A stretch of 63,564 nt of DNA from Pseudoflavonifractor sp. 60 (GTDB taxonomy: Bacteria; Bacillota; Clostridia; Oscillospirales; Oscillospiraceae). The position numbers and the translations under genes were made by a program. Below are positions 36,801-43,185 of this stretch, one piece after another; the first letter of the stretch is position 1, and the number at the start of each line of letters is the position of its first letter. Under the pieces are notes generated by a model, which saw only the letters and a program-made list of their open reading frames with translations, made no database searches and had not been told where the DNA came from. Location of the stretch: the NCBI RefSeq assembly GCF_009911645.1, contig NZ_QWKI01000033.1:1-63564 (forward strand), given 5' to 3'.

Positions 36801-36970
36801 AGGCCCCCAAGGTGTACTGCAATGTGGTGTCCTGGCTCACCGGAGGGTTCCAGTTCGTCAACCAGGCGGACATCGGCGGCGTGTACAACGGCCAGTGGAT
36901 CATGGCCACCTCCCGCTGGGTGACCAAGGTCTACGCGCCCGTCAAACCCCTGCCCCGCACCGGTTATTGA
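30884..36970 (+). CDS. Giant surface protein with thioester-like domain and 16 Cna-B/SpaA repeats
   Basis: The 2028-residue protein has a signal peptide (ends near residue 27), an N-terminal thioester-like domain (Cys78 in AYCVNP; TKMALW at 137-142), then from about residue 345 a row of 16 Cna-B/SpaA domains of 85-110 residues. Each repeat begins with a pattern like L-x-I-x-K and ends near F-x-N, with a central Glu; the Lys and Asn form isopeptide bonds in this family. A different domain follows (about 1846-2015), and the C-terminus is LPRTGY. Such stalks carry adhesins away from the cell; here it may promote mating-pair contact. The thioester Gln is Lys, and the usual hydrophobic anchor after LPxTG is absent. 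Confidence 0.85.
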   Translation: MRKRIISLFLALVTILGLLPTISFAAATEAEALGEVDIYHSGEELSYLSVNGSVRTQTYTYYNYVSPTGEVKEIPAYCVNPTTRGVPKVVAPGEGVKYLANERTSDAKVMGIIANGYPTTPLSTLKLQSKQEAYYATKMALWTYLLPGWDINKLKVNPNCGDVAAAQRVLAAAKWIYSRGTAWTKVQTPELTVSADKDEAYPVTVNGRAYKQQVFTVMSGTWVCGLAVQVSFSDPASVPTGTRIVDMDNKDITAVTMDAMNGILGGKFKVLYPADAVEGQTGSVQLSFLADVYKYAVFYATCMETDKYGTLQNYMCDTDPTMPLRQSIYSAYSDEAEADSPTEDEETMLKIIKLETGTETPLSGARFEIINPEGATLGTFVSNGRGEIKIPVTLCGNYTVIERDPPAYHLLSADNAQNVNVEYGKVATLTFYNDVYGALRVEKYSDTGDRLPGAVVRIKHIESGQTYTQATGATGVALFDKLLPGAYEIIETTAPIGWLLDSSTYNTNVIAGETAVFPLVNKELPGLRIVKYDRKNMELLPGVTFAVYRDGEFLGNFQTDELGEILLTNVEPGTYRAFEADTGNDGLILDTTPQEVELHAGDGIKELLFFNDTKPGMKLVKVDSADPSKVIPNAVFEIKSVAGDYGPEEFRTNQDGEIDLSKLPTGAYVVTEKSCEGYIIDEEQRIIQLDGNEDVQFVFTNTIKPSLRIVKYSSDGSLLPGVMFRIAKIEDGSRYLDRVTDQNGEINISDLEPGVYSVCETATVSDHILDLREYHVELFPGKTSTLTVENQKRPNLVVYKNDADTGEPVPNTVFSVRAADGHSVDEIKTDSEGKATLSNLLPGVYEISEKSVPAPWLNDADSQLVTLYANRDHTVYFQNHKKPTLTVHKVDSITGSPIKGAKFEVWYGSNNTTTGELNSLGTFFSDENGQFTLDLLRDGWYKVRELEPAAGYTIKEPVMQEFYVKGGESKSITFENVPKNAIIIEKYDSVTGEALPGCTFQLKYLGGTSGTGGTVIGTKVTGINGTAIWTGLNPGAYVLEEVDPANGYNIIQSSETVMLADNGEQSVVTVRFTNAPDGQLLIRKVCSVNPSVTLQNAEFKVTYADGTLIGDSNGVYRTDENGEILITGLKPGKSVVVTETRAPAGFIMDTQPQTVQIKEGRTVSLTFKNQPKGAIIIQKRDSATGQPLPGAEFRVTTAAGCEVGLDGVIGTSTLTQNGVFVTDAQGEIHISNLAPGAYVLTEIKAPDGYVMDTPSTNVVIGQGGDTQTVLIKNSKAGTLVIDKRDSLTGKPLQGVTFKVTTSTGEYVPDASGHISSNGLYFTDKDGKITINGVVGTLVVTETATIPGYTIDEATRTQTVVVNPNDTQMLHFTNTPSTTLVIEKYIEGTTTPLKGVTFLITDSSGAVVGNSNGEFITDENGRIVLNDLTPGTTVTAREVKTLEGYVLDTTPKSILIKTGEVQTLRFYNQKQGTIVVKKLDKQTGEPLAGVEFQITYSDGSYLDDDYGHLSSKGLYKTDANGEIRISGVVGTLVITETKPLLGYVVDEGTKTQTVKVNPSDTQTITVYNTKIGGLTIIKKDEETGKRIKDAEFEVRKLNGEIIGTYTTDTNGVISLPEAEKGWYQVVELKAAKGYQLDNTPHQIEVKDGGTATLEITNRACSAILIHKIDAATKEGIYGASFLLYDANKNPIGQYSSDDRGFVYIEDLPSGGRYYLRELENEGYIVDTQLKTVYVTPGTTTEITWENTAITGQIQITKTSADYNSMNGWPAGTPIPNTEFEIYHCRTGNLVDTVKTDKNGVAVSRPLPLGRYKVVESKAADFYGLDKTPIEVEIEHAGQIVKTAMTNKALYTNVSIKKTGFVEVMPGQQIRYDFSGIANNSTTALTSFYWRDTLPVQAVRLDKIVTGTYNVQGNYKIVFKTNLNGEYRTMYDNLSTMQNYVLDASPVALGLASNEYVTEFMVSFGIVPANFRQVEAPKVYCNVVSWLTGGFQFVNQADIGGVYNGQWIMATSRWVTKVYAPVKPLPRTGY

Positions 36971-36987
36971 TTTCAGAACAACAGACA

Positions 36988-37017
36988 TGGAGGACCGTCC
37001 AGGTGGGCGGTCCTCCC
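36988..37017 (+). other. Hairpin after the giant gene
   Basis: GGAGGACCG pairs with CGGTCCTCC around a ten-base loop, between the giant gene and the VirB2-like gene. No T run follows, so it may protect or separate mRNA segments and not terminate. Confidence 0.45.
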
Positions 37018-37038
37018 AACATTATGGAGGTGTATCCC

Positions 37039-37377
37039 TTGAAAAAGAAGAAATTGACAAAGCTCCTGCTGACCGCGCTGATGCTGTCCGCCCTGTGCTG
37101 TCCCGCCGCCTTCGCCGCAGGTAGCGGCAATGTGGCGGCTGTGGTGGAGGAGACCTGGAAGGCCGCCGCCAGCCAGATCAAGACGGTGGTGGACAGCGTG
37201 GTGTTCCCTGCCTTGGACATGATCCTGACCATCGCCTTCTTCGGCAAGATCGCTTTAAGTTATTTTGACTACAAGAAGCATGGCCAGTTTGAGTGGACCG
37301 GTCCGGTGATCCTCTTCGCCTGCCTGGTGTTCACCCTCACCGCCCCGCTCTATATCTGGAAGATCGTGGGGCTTTGA
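37039..37377 (+). CDS. VirB2/TrbC-like conjugation pilin or membrane subunit
   Basis: The 112-residue protein has a signal sequence (LLLTALMLSALCCPAAFAA) and two hydrophobic segments (VVFPALDMILTIAFFGKIALSYF and GPVILFACLVFTLTAPLYIW) joined by a short basic loop, as in VirB2/TrbC pilins and the related small proteins of Gram-positive conjugative elements (DUF3852-like). I prefer the TTG at 37039, six bases after GGAGGTG, to the ATG at 37024, which overlaps that site. It opens the transfer gene block. Confidence 0.65.
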   Translation: MKKKKLTKLLLTALMLSALCCPAAFAAGSGNVAAVVEETWKAAASQIKTVVDSVVFPALDMILTIAFFGKIALSYFDYKKHGQFEWTGPVILFACLVFTLTAPLYIWKIVGL

Positions 37378-37382
37378 GTGAT

Positions 37383-37868
37383 ATGGATGTGAACACAGAG
37401 AAGAAAAACGTAGGATCGTCAGATCAGCGACCAAAACAGACAGCCAGGAGGCCAATAGCCAACTTTTTTGTGCGGGAACTGCAAAAGATTGTGGGAGAAG
37501 TGCATCCTGACGTCACCTTTGCGGGGCGGGCCTGTTATGTGCGGCTGGATGAGCTGATCCGGGCCAAGATCCAGTTTGTATCCTGCGGCACTGCGGAGGA
37601 GTACCCCGCTCTGGGCGTGACCATCCTTAACCGTCAGGCGGGCGAGGTGGATCAGATCACGCTGCGCTTTGGAGATATTCTGGGCTCGCATGCAGATCCC
37701 ACCGCCAACGCCCCCTTTGCCTGGGAGTACGAGGGCGTCGCGGAGTGGTACGGCTTCCAGCCCTCCCAGGAGGACTACCAGGCGATGTCCGGCGCACTGG
37801 AAGGGTATCTGGAGATTTTTCAGGAGCAAACTCCGTCCGCCGCTCCCCAGTGGCAGCAAACGATGTAA
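37383..37868 (+). CDS. Element protein between VirB2- and VirB6-like genes
   Basis: The 161-residue soluble protein begins six bases after the pilin-like gene. It contains FFVRELQKIVGEVHPDVTFAGRACYVRLDE and GVTILNRQAGEVDQITLRFGDI and ends QWQQTM, a Met-ending tail only loosely like the GGM tails. No domain is recognised. Its location between transfer genes suggests a part in the mating apparatus or its control. Confidence 0.55.
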   Translation: MDVNTEKKNVGSSDQRPKQTARRPIANFFVRELQKIVGEVHPDVTFAGRACYVRLDELIRAKIQFVSCGTAEEYPALGVTILNRQAGEVDQITLRFGDILGSHADPTANAPFAWEYEGVAEWYGFQPSQEDYQAMSGALEGYLEIFQEQTPSAAPQWQQTM

Positions 37869-37966
37869 TGATATCATATGGGGCCGCGCTGGAATATGAC
37901 CGGCGCGGCCCTGTGGGATCGGGGTGATAAACTATCTTTATTTTTGACTTCGTAGCCTCCACCATC

Positions 37967-38833
37967 ATGGACAACCTCATCGACTGGTTCTACGGCCAGA
38001 TGGTGGGATTCCTGGGCAACTTCTTCGCCATCATGGGCGACATGGGCGTGGAGCTCTTTGAGCTGGACTGGGTCCAGGCCATCGTGCTCTTTTTCTCCCA
38101 GCTGGGCTGGGCGCTGTTCGGTGTGAGCCTGGTGGTCTCCGGATTTGAGTTCGGCATTGAGTATTCCACCGGACGGGGAAACCTCCAGCAGACCGCCCTC
38201 AATGCCGTCAAGGGCTTCCTGGCGGTCAGCCTGTTTACGACGGTGCCGGTGCGGCTCTACTCGCTGTCCGTTTCTCTGCAGGGGATGTTTTCCAGAGGGC
38301 TGACTGGCTATGGGACCAGCGTTGGAACGATAGGCGAGCGGATCATCGAGGATCTGAACAGCGTGGAGAGCCTGACTGACATGATGGGCGCTCCCAACTT
38401 CGGACTTGATGTCCTCACCAGCTCCATTATGCTGCTGTTCTGTATCATCATGATGGCCTATGCGGTGGTGAAGATCTTCTTTGCCAATTTGAAGCGGGGC
38501 GGCATTCTGCTCATCCAGATCGCCGTAGGTTCCCTTTATATGTTCAGCGTCCCCAGAGGGTATGTGGATGGTTTTGTCCAATGGATCAAGCAGGTAATCG
38601 GCCTGTGCCTGACGGCATTCCTGCAGTCCACTATCCTGGTGGCGGGGCTGATGGCCTTCCGCCAGCACGCCCTGCTGGGGCTGGGGCTCATGCTCTCCGC
38701 GGGCGAGGTGCCCAGGATCGCCGGGACCTTCGGCCTGGATACCACCACCAGGGCCAACATCATGAGCGCCGTCTACACCGCCCAGGCTGCCGTCAATACC
38801 ACCAAGACTGTCGCTGCGGCGGTGAAAAAGTGA
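37967..38833 (+). CDS. VirB6/TrbL-like mating channel protein
   Basis: The 288-residue protein has about six hydrophobic segments (for example VLFFSQLGWALFGVSLVVSG, LTSSIMLLFCIIMMAYAVVKIF, ILLIQIAVGSLYMFSV and VIGLCLTAFLQSTILVAGLMAF), as expected for the inner-membrane channel component of type IV secretion systems. The ATG at 37967 has no ribosome-binding site. In the same frame an ATC codon at 37934 lies seven bases after GGGGTGA and extends the protein by IFIFDFVASTI, so a non-ATG start is possible. It is followed closely by the methyltransferase gene. Confidence 0.75.
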   Translation: MDNLIDWFYGQMVGFLGNFFAIMGDMGVELFELDWVQAIVLFFSQLGWALFGVSLVVSGFEFGIEYSTGRGNLQQTALNAVKGFLAVSLFTTVPVRLYSLSVSLQGMFSRGLTGYGTSVGTIGERIIEDLNSVESLTDMMGAPNFGLDVLTSSIMLLFCIIMMAYAVVKIFFANLKRGGILLIQIAVGSLYMFSVPRGYVDGFVQWIKQVIGLCLTAFLQSTILVAGLMAFRQHALLGLGLMLSAGEVPRIAGTFGLDTTTRANIMSAVYTAQAAVNTTKTVAAAVKK

Positions 38834-38842
38834 GGGCAGAGA

Positions 38843-39613
38843 ATGATGAACAATGTCCTCACCATGGGGAGTTTATTTGATGGGATCGGCGGCTTCCCTC
38901 TGGCAGCGGTCCGCAATGGGATCGTCCCGGTCTGGGCCAGTGAGATCGAGCCTTTCCCTATCCAAGTCACAAAGCGGCACTTCCCCGATATGCTCCATGT
39001 AGGGGACATCACCAAGCTGGACGGGGCGAAGCTGCCGCCTGTGGATATCATTTGCGGGGGCAGCCCGTGCCAGGATCTCTCAGTGGCATCCGGGACCCGT
39101 GCCGGACTTTCCGGCGCGCGTTCCGGCCTTTTTATGGACCAGATCAGGATCGTAAAGGAGATGAGAACGGCAGATGAACTTAGAGGACGGACAGGTATCG
39201 CTGTTCGGCCACGATGGATGTGCTGGGAAAATGTGCCCGGCGCGTTCAGCTCAGGAGACCCCAAGGGTGAGGACTTCCGTATTGTCCTCGAAGAAATTGT
39301 CCGAATTAAAAGCGATACCCTTCATGTCCCTGGACCTCACCCCTGGACATGGCAACCTGCTGGGCGAATCATTCTGGGAGATGGTTTCTCCCTCGCCTGG
39401 CGGGTCCTCGATACTCAATACTGGCCCCGCACCCCTCAGCGAAGAAGACGTATTTTCCTTATCGCAGATTTTGCAGGACGATCCGCCCCGCAAATATTAT
39501 TTGAGCAGGAAAGCCTGCCTGGGTATCCTGCGCAGATCGGAAGAGCGTGGGAAGGAACTGCCGGAGAAGCTCAAACTCGCACTGATGGCACAGGCGGGGC
39601 TGACCAGATTTGA
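38843..39613 (+). CDS. Cytosine-C5 DNA methyltransferase, N-terminal catalytic part
   Basis: The 256-residue protein has motif I (GSLFDGIGGFPLAA), motif IV with catalytic Cys76 (GGSPCQDLS), motif VI (ENV, 129-131) and motif VIII (QRRRRIF, 199-205) of C5 methyltransferases. Motifs IX and X and the target-recognition region are missing here. They are found in the next gene, which overlaps this one by 440 bases in a different frame. The two products probably assemble into one enzyme that methylates element or host DNA. Confidence 0.85.
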   Translation: MMNNVLTMGSLFDGIGGFPLAAVRNGIVPVWASEIEPFPIQVTKRHFPDMLHVGDITKLDGAKLPPVDIICGGSPCQDLSVASGTRAGLSGARSGLFMDQIRIVKEMRTADELRGRTGIAVRPRWMCWENVPGAFSSGDPKGEDFRIVLEEIVRIKSDTLHVPGPHPWTWQPAGRIILGDGFSLAWRVLDTQYWPRTPQRRRRIFLIADFAGRSAPQILFEQESLPGYPAQIGRAWEGTAGEAQTRTDGTGGADQI

Positions 39614-40361
39614 TGTGGAAAAGGATATGGAGATCCAAGCATATCATATCAACCAGCGTAATGAGGGGATCGACCTGGGCGGCGTGTCCGGGGCGCTGAT
39701 GCGGACGCAGAACATGCAGATGCAGACCTCCGTCACACAGTTCGCGGCGGGCTTCAACGCCGGAGCCGGAGCGACTGCCGGGAGCATCGGCTATCAGGAG
39801 GAAATTTCACCCACCTTGAAATCATCCTCCAGCGGAAACATGATGCCCACGGTCCTCTGTCTTAACGACCAGGGCGGCAGCGTTATGGAGTGCTCCCGGG
39901 ATGTGACGGGCACCCTTCGGGCTCAGGAGCACGGCCACCAGCCGCTGGTCCTCTATGAGAATCATGGAAAGGACGCTCGCTACAAGGGTCCGCTGCAGAT
40001 CGCCCCCACCGTTGTGACGACCTATGGAACTGGCGGGAACAATCTGCCGCTGGTGTCTCCATCCGCGTTTACCCGTCAATGGGTGGATAAATTTCAGGAT
40101 GACGGCATCGCTTCCACGGAAAGCGCGAGACAGCACAAGGACGCCACTGACTTGATCTGTCAGACAGCGGAGTGGCCTCTGCTGATCCGGAGGCTCACCC
40201 CTCGGGAATGTGAGAGGCTCCAGGGCTACCCGGACGACTTCACCAACATCCCCGGAGCCTCCGACTCCGCCCGTTACCGGGCTTTAGGAAACTCAGTCGC
40301 CATTCCTTGCGTGGAGTACATCATGCGGGGACTTGCTATGGCGGCGGGTCACCGGGGATAG
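39174..40361 (+). CDS. Cytosine-C5 DNA methyltransferase, C-terminal part (overlapping frame)
   Basis: The 395-residue product begins inside the previous gene (ATG after AAAGGAGAT, frame +1 relative to it). Its N-terminal part (LDLTPGHGNLLGESFWEM, LNTGPAPLSEEDVFSLSQIL, KYYLSRKACLGILRRSEERGKELP) looks like genuine protein of a type I associate with such methylase operons. A middle part of variable composition may be the recognition domain. The C-terminus carries motif IX (RRLTPRECERLQGYPDDF) and motif X (YRALGNSVAIP). It converges with tag, overlapping its end by 13 bases. Confidence 0.8.
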   Translation: MNLEDGQVSLFGHDGCAGKMCPARSAQETPRVRTSVLSSKKLSELKAIPFMSLDLTPGHGNLLGESFWEMVSPSPGGSSILNTGPAPLSEEDVFSLSQILQDDPPRKYYLSRKACLGILRRSEERGKELPEKLKLALMAQAGLTRFDVEKDMEIQAYHINQRNEGIDLGGVSGALMRTQNMQMQTSVTQFAAGFNAGAGATAGSIGYQEEISPTLKSSSSGNMMPTVLCLNDQGGSVMECSRDVTGTLRAQEHGHQPLVLYENHGKDARYKGPLQIAPTVVTTYGTGGNNLPLVSPSAFTRQWVDKFQDDGIASTESARQHKDATDLICQTAEWPLLIRRLTPRECERLQGYPDDFTNIPGASDSARYRALGNSVAIPCVEYIMRGLAMAAGHRG

Positions 40362-40903
40362 CGCCAGCAGCAGGTCTCATGGTCATTGACCATGCCCACC
40401 GCCTGGAGGAAGGAGTAGATGATGACCGTGCCCACGAACTTCATCCCCCGGCGCTTCAAGTCCGCCGAGACGCGGTCTGACAGCTCCGAGCTTGCCCGCA
40501 CCTGATCGTCTGTGTTTAGAATGACCTGACCATCGGTGAAACCCCAGAGGTAGCGGTCAAAGGAGCCGAACTCCTTCTGGATCTCCAGAAAGGCGGCGGC
40601 ATTGGTGACAGACGCCTCAATTTTTCTTCGGTTGCGCACAATGCCAGGATCGGCCATCAGCTCCGCCAGTTTCTCCGAGCCGTACTGAGCGACAACAGAG
40701 GGATCAAAGTTGTCAAATGCCTTGCGGAACGCCTCCCGCTTTTTCAGGATGGTGATCCAGGACAGGCCCGCTTGGAACCCCTCCAGGATCAGCATCTCAA
40801 AGAGTTTCCGGTCGTCGTGCTCCGGCACACCCCACTCCTGGTCGTGGTAGGCGATGTATAATTCTGATGCTGGATCAGCCCAGCGGCAGCGTGTCAATTC
40901 CAT
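40349..40903 (-). CDS. tag: DNA-3-methyladenine glycosylase I
   Basis: The 184-residue protein matches Tag: CRWADPASELYIAYHDQEWGVPEHDDRKLFEMLILEGFQAGLSWITIL at the start and GMKFVGTVIIYSFLQAVGMVNDH at the end, with the zinc-binding residues (Cys near the start, His and Cys in the MVNDHETCC end). It removes alkylated adenine. It is antisense to the methyltransferase genes, next to a small membrane-protein gene in the same direction, and looks like cargo of the element. Confidence 0.9.
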   Translation of the reverse strand: MELTRCRWADPASELYIAYHDQEWGVPEHDDRKLFEMLILEGFQAGLSWITILKKREAFRKAFDNFDPSVVAQYGSEKLAELMADPGIVRNRRKIEASVTNAAAFLEIQKEFGSFDRYLWGFTDGQVILNTDDQVRASSELSDRVSADLKRRGMKFVGTVIIYSFLQAVGMVNDHETCCWRYPR

Positions 40904-40933
40904 GCGCGGCCTCCATTGTTGCTTCGATTTTTC

Positions 40934-41467
40934 TTACAGTTTGCGCTTTTTGCGGTACAGCCTGGAAAAGTTGGCGAACACCCGGTCATAGAGCAGGAAA
41001 GTCAAATTTCCAAGGCCCAGCATGAGGATGACCATGATGAAGGAATATTCAGCAAATTCCTCCACCACTGCTTCCAGCCGGAATAGATACAAAATAAGGC
41101 TGTACATTATGATCATCGCCGCGCTGAACAGGATACACTTGACTGCTAGGCTCACAAAACGAGGCAGGCTGTTCACTTTGGCCTGAGTGCCGGGATACCA
41201 GCCCAGGAACGTATAGAGCAGAGCGATCTCCTTGTCTGGGCACAGCAGCAGTCCCAGAACAGCAACCGCGGTGTACATCAGCAATGCCGTGCCGGGTCCA
41301 TAATCGCAGACGGCGGGGATCAGGCACAGCATTGCCAGCATGGGACAGGCGAACGTGGAAAACGGGGGCAGACTTCCCCAGGTCAGGACTACGACCGACA
41401 ACGCGGCCATCATGCCGCACAGGGCCATCTTTCGGCTCTGACGCTGAAGCTGTCCGTGTTTTCCCAT
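40934..41467 (-). CDS. Membrane protein resembling an ECF-transporter S component
   Basis: The 177-residue protein has about five membrane spans and an N-terminal basic segment. The pattern resembles the S components of energy-coupling-factor vitamin transporters (MALCGMMAALSVVVLTWG at the first span). The ligand is unknown and no T, A or A' components are nearby, so it would use the shared host module. The ATG at 41467 follows AGGTGAG on the minus strand; a longer frame upstream lacks a site. It could be co-transcribed with tag. Confidence 0.6.
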   Translation of the reverse strand: MGKHGQLQRQSRKMALCGMMAALSVVVLTWGSLPPFSTFACPMLAMLCLIPAVCDYGPGTALLMYTAVAVLGLLLCPDKEIALLYTFLGWYPGTQAKVNSLPRFVSLAVKCILFSAAMIIMYSLILYLFRLEAVVEEFAEYSFIMVILMLGLGNLTFLLYDRVFANFSRLYRKKRKL

Positions 41468-41642
41468 GGTTCTCACCTCACCAATCATTTTCCCTATTGT
41501 AGCAAAGCTCACTGTCAAAAGCAAGGAGACCCATTGTTGCTTCTGCTTCCTTTCAGAAGATTTCTTTGTTGGTATGTGTGAATAGCTTTTGACCATGTGT
41601 TTCGGTATACTTGGCGTTACAAATCAGGAGGAGCGTGCTGAT

Positions 41643-41969
41643 ATGGCAGAGAGTACAAGAAATTTATGTGCCCAGATCCCTGAGTCCCTGCACAGCAAGG
41701 TGCGGGAGCGGCAGGAGGCGTCCGGTCAGACCCTGGGTCAGTACATGACTTGGCTCATTACAAAATTTTATGAAGAACAGGAGATGAAACCTATGGCGAA
41801 AGAGAATCAGAGGACTGTGGCCTTCCAGGTGCCCGCAGAGCTGTTTGAGCAGTTCAAGGAGTACCTCAAGCGGCAGGGTGTCAAGCAGAACGCATTCTTC
41901 CTCAACTGCATCCGGCAGGTGCTGGAGGAGGAACATCGGGAGGGAAATGACTGTGCTGACCTGGAATGA
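41643..41969 (+). CDS. Protein with two ribbon-helix-helix-like halves
   Basis: The ATG follows AGGAGGAG. The 108-residue protein consists of two similar stretches: TRNLCAQIPESLHSKVRERQE...QYMTWLITKFYEE and QRTVAFQVPAELFEQFKEYLKRQ...AFFLNCIRQVLEE. Each has the strand-helix-helix pattern of ribbon-helix-helix DNA-binding domains, so one chain may form the dimer-like unit. It overlaps the next gene by 23 bases. Role likely in regulation or in the relaxosome. Confidence 0.65.
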   Translation: MAESTRNLCAQIPESLHSKVRERQEASGQTLGQYMTWLITKFYEEQEMKPMAKENQRTVAFQVPAELFEQFKEYLKRQGVKQNAFFLNCIRQVLEEEHREGNDCADLE

Positions 41970-42243
41970 TACACCTCAGAAGGACCAGACGGGAAAGGTC
42001 ATCAGCGTAAGCTATACGGCCAGCATCCCCCACTGGGGCGAGGCCAGGATACATCCGCACATCCGCCACCCCGGTGAAATGTTCCTGGACTGCCCCAGCC
42101 TGGGTATCGAAATGCAGCCCTTGGGGCGAGTCTTTGCGGAGGATGCGATAACTCCCGCCGAGAGGGCGTTGATGACATCCCTGGAACAGCATGGCATCTG
42201 GTGCCTGGAGGCCATGGCTGCCATCGGTACTCCAGAGTATTAA
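41947..42243 (+). CDS. Small element protein of unknown function
   Basis: The ATG lies within the end of the previous gene after GGGAGGGAA. The 98-residue protein has the sequence features GKVISVSYTASIPHWGEARIHPHIRHPGEMF and no membrane span. It is followed by a terminator. The function is unknown, but tight coupling to the RHH-like gene suggests they are used together. Confidence 0.55.
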   Translation: MTVLTWNDTPQKDQTGKVISVSYTASIPHWGEARIHPHIRHPGEMFLDCPSLGIEMQPLGRVFAEDAITPAERALMTSLEQHGIWCLEAMAAIGTPEY

Positions 42244-42249
42244 TGTGAA

Positions 42250-42275
42250 AGGGACGGCACCGCCGTCCCTCTTTA
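42250..42275. terminator. Bidirectional terminator between convergent genes
   Basis: AGGGACGGC (42250-42258) pairs with GCCGTCCCT (42262-42270) around three bases; CTTTAT follows on the plus strand and TTTCAC on the minus strand. It separates convergent transcripts. Confidence 0.75.
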
Positions 42276-42278
42276 TGT

Positions 42279-42482
42279 TCAGCTTTTTCGGGGAGGTTTC
42301 ACATTGACGTCTGGCTTGATTGTTCCCTCAATCACACCATGTTCCGTCTCAAACCGCTTTATGTTTTCCCTGACCAGCACCAGAACATGGCTGTTCACAG
42401 AACGACCCTCATAATCAGCCACATAGGCCAGCTTTTCCAGCATCTCTTCCTCAATTCGGATCGAAACACTCTTCACGGCCAT
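42279..42482 (-). CDS. Ribbon-helix-helix (Arc/CopG-type) protein
   Basis: The 67-residue product has a basic strand (VKSVSIRIEEEM) and two helices (LEKLAYVADYEGRSVNSHVLVLVRENIKRFE), the classic ribbon-helix-helix architecture of small transcription repressors and antitoxins. No toxin gene is adjacent. The divergent SLOG-family gene at 42590 shares its 107-base promoter region and is a likely target. Confidence 0.75.
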   Translation of the reverse strand: MAVKSVSIRIEEEMLEKLAYVADYEGRSVNSHVLVLVRENIKRFETEHGVIEGTIKPDVNVKPPRKS

Positions 42483-42589
42483 AGTATCACCTCTGCATGG
42501 ATATATTGTGTATTTATTCTATATCCAAACCGTGGTATAATTCGGAGTATAGCTATACGGTATATCCGCTAAAATAGAGGAGGACAACT

Positions 42590-42919
42590 ATGAGAGTGGC
42601 AGTGATCGGTTCAAGAGGGCTGCAAGTAAATGATTTGGAAAAGTATCTTCCGAAAGAAACGACAGAGATCGTCTCAGGCGGAGCACGAGGCGTGGACTCC
42701 AGCGCAAGGGAATACGCTGTACAGCATGGGCTGAGGCTGACAGAGTATCTGCCGGAGTACGATAAATATGGACGAGGCGCTCCGCTGAAACGGAACAGCA
42801 CCATCATTGAAAATGCCGACCTCGTCCTGGCCTTCTGGGATGGAAGTTCCAGAGGAACCAAGTTTGTAATCGACAACTGCAAAAAACGAAATATTCCTGT
42901 GGAGGTAATAACACTATAA
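42590..42919 (+). CDS. SLOG-family (DUF2493/YspA-like) nucleotide-binding protein
   Basis: The 109-residue protein has a Rossmann-like start (MRVAVIGSRGL), the glycine-rich SGGARGVDSSAREYA motif and RNSTIIENADLVLAFWDGSSRGTKF, the pattern of SLOG/DprA-like proteins thought to bind nucleotide-derived ligands. In mobile elements these often accompany conflict systems, but no effector partner is obvious here. The ATG follows AGAGGAGGAC, a TATAAT lies near 42535, and its stop overlaps the next ATG. Confidence 0.75.
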   Translation: MRVAVIGSRGLQVNDLEKYLPKETTEIVSGGARGVDSSAREYAVQHGLRLTEYLPEYDKYGRGAPLKRNSTIIENADLVLAFWDGSSRGTKFVIDNCKKRNIPVEVITL

Positions 42920-43185
42920 TGTATATCTACCCTGAAAATCTGAGAGCAAAAGCCAAGCTGTGGCTGTGGGAGTTGCGGGACGTGGCAGTCATTGGGATTG
43001 GCGGTCTGCTCTCTGTCTTGGCGTTGGCTCAGGGATTTGGAATGCTCCTGCTGATCCTGACGGTACTCTACGCATTCCTCTCCATCCGCATGGAGGGGGC
43101 CAGCATCCTGGATTTCCTGCGGTGCGCCGTGTTTTTCCTGTTCCTGCACCAGCAGTACTACGAATGGAAGGAGAGAAAACCTTGA
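42919..43185 (+). CDS. PrgI-like (VirB3-type) transfer protein
   Basis: The 88-residue protein starts with YIYPENLRAKAKLWLWELRD and has two hydrophobic segments (VAVIGIGGLLSVLALAQGFGMLLLILTVLYAFL and FLRCAVFFLFLHQQYY). This is the layout of PrgI/VirB3-type components that sit next to VirB4. Its ATG overlaps the preceding stop and its stop overlaps the TTG of the next gene, so the four genes up to VirB4 are translated as a unit. Confidence 0.75.
   Translation: MYIYPENLRAKAKLWLWELRDVAVIGIGGLLSVLALAQGFGMLLLILTVLYAFLSIRMEGASILDFLRCAVFFLFLHQQYYEWKERKP

Noticed and set aside
42279-42919. Ribbon-helix-helix gene and SLOG gene as a toxin-antitoxin pair
   Set aside because: They are divergent and not in one operon, and the SLOG protein has no toxin-like catalytic motif; a regulator-target relation is the simpler reading.
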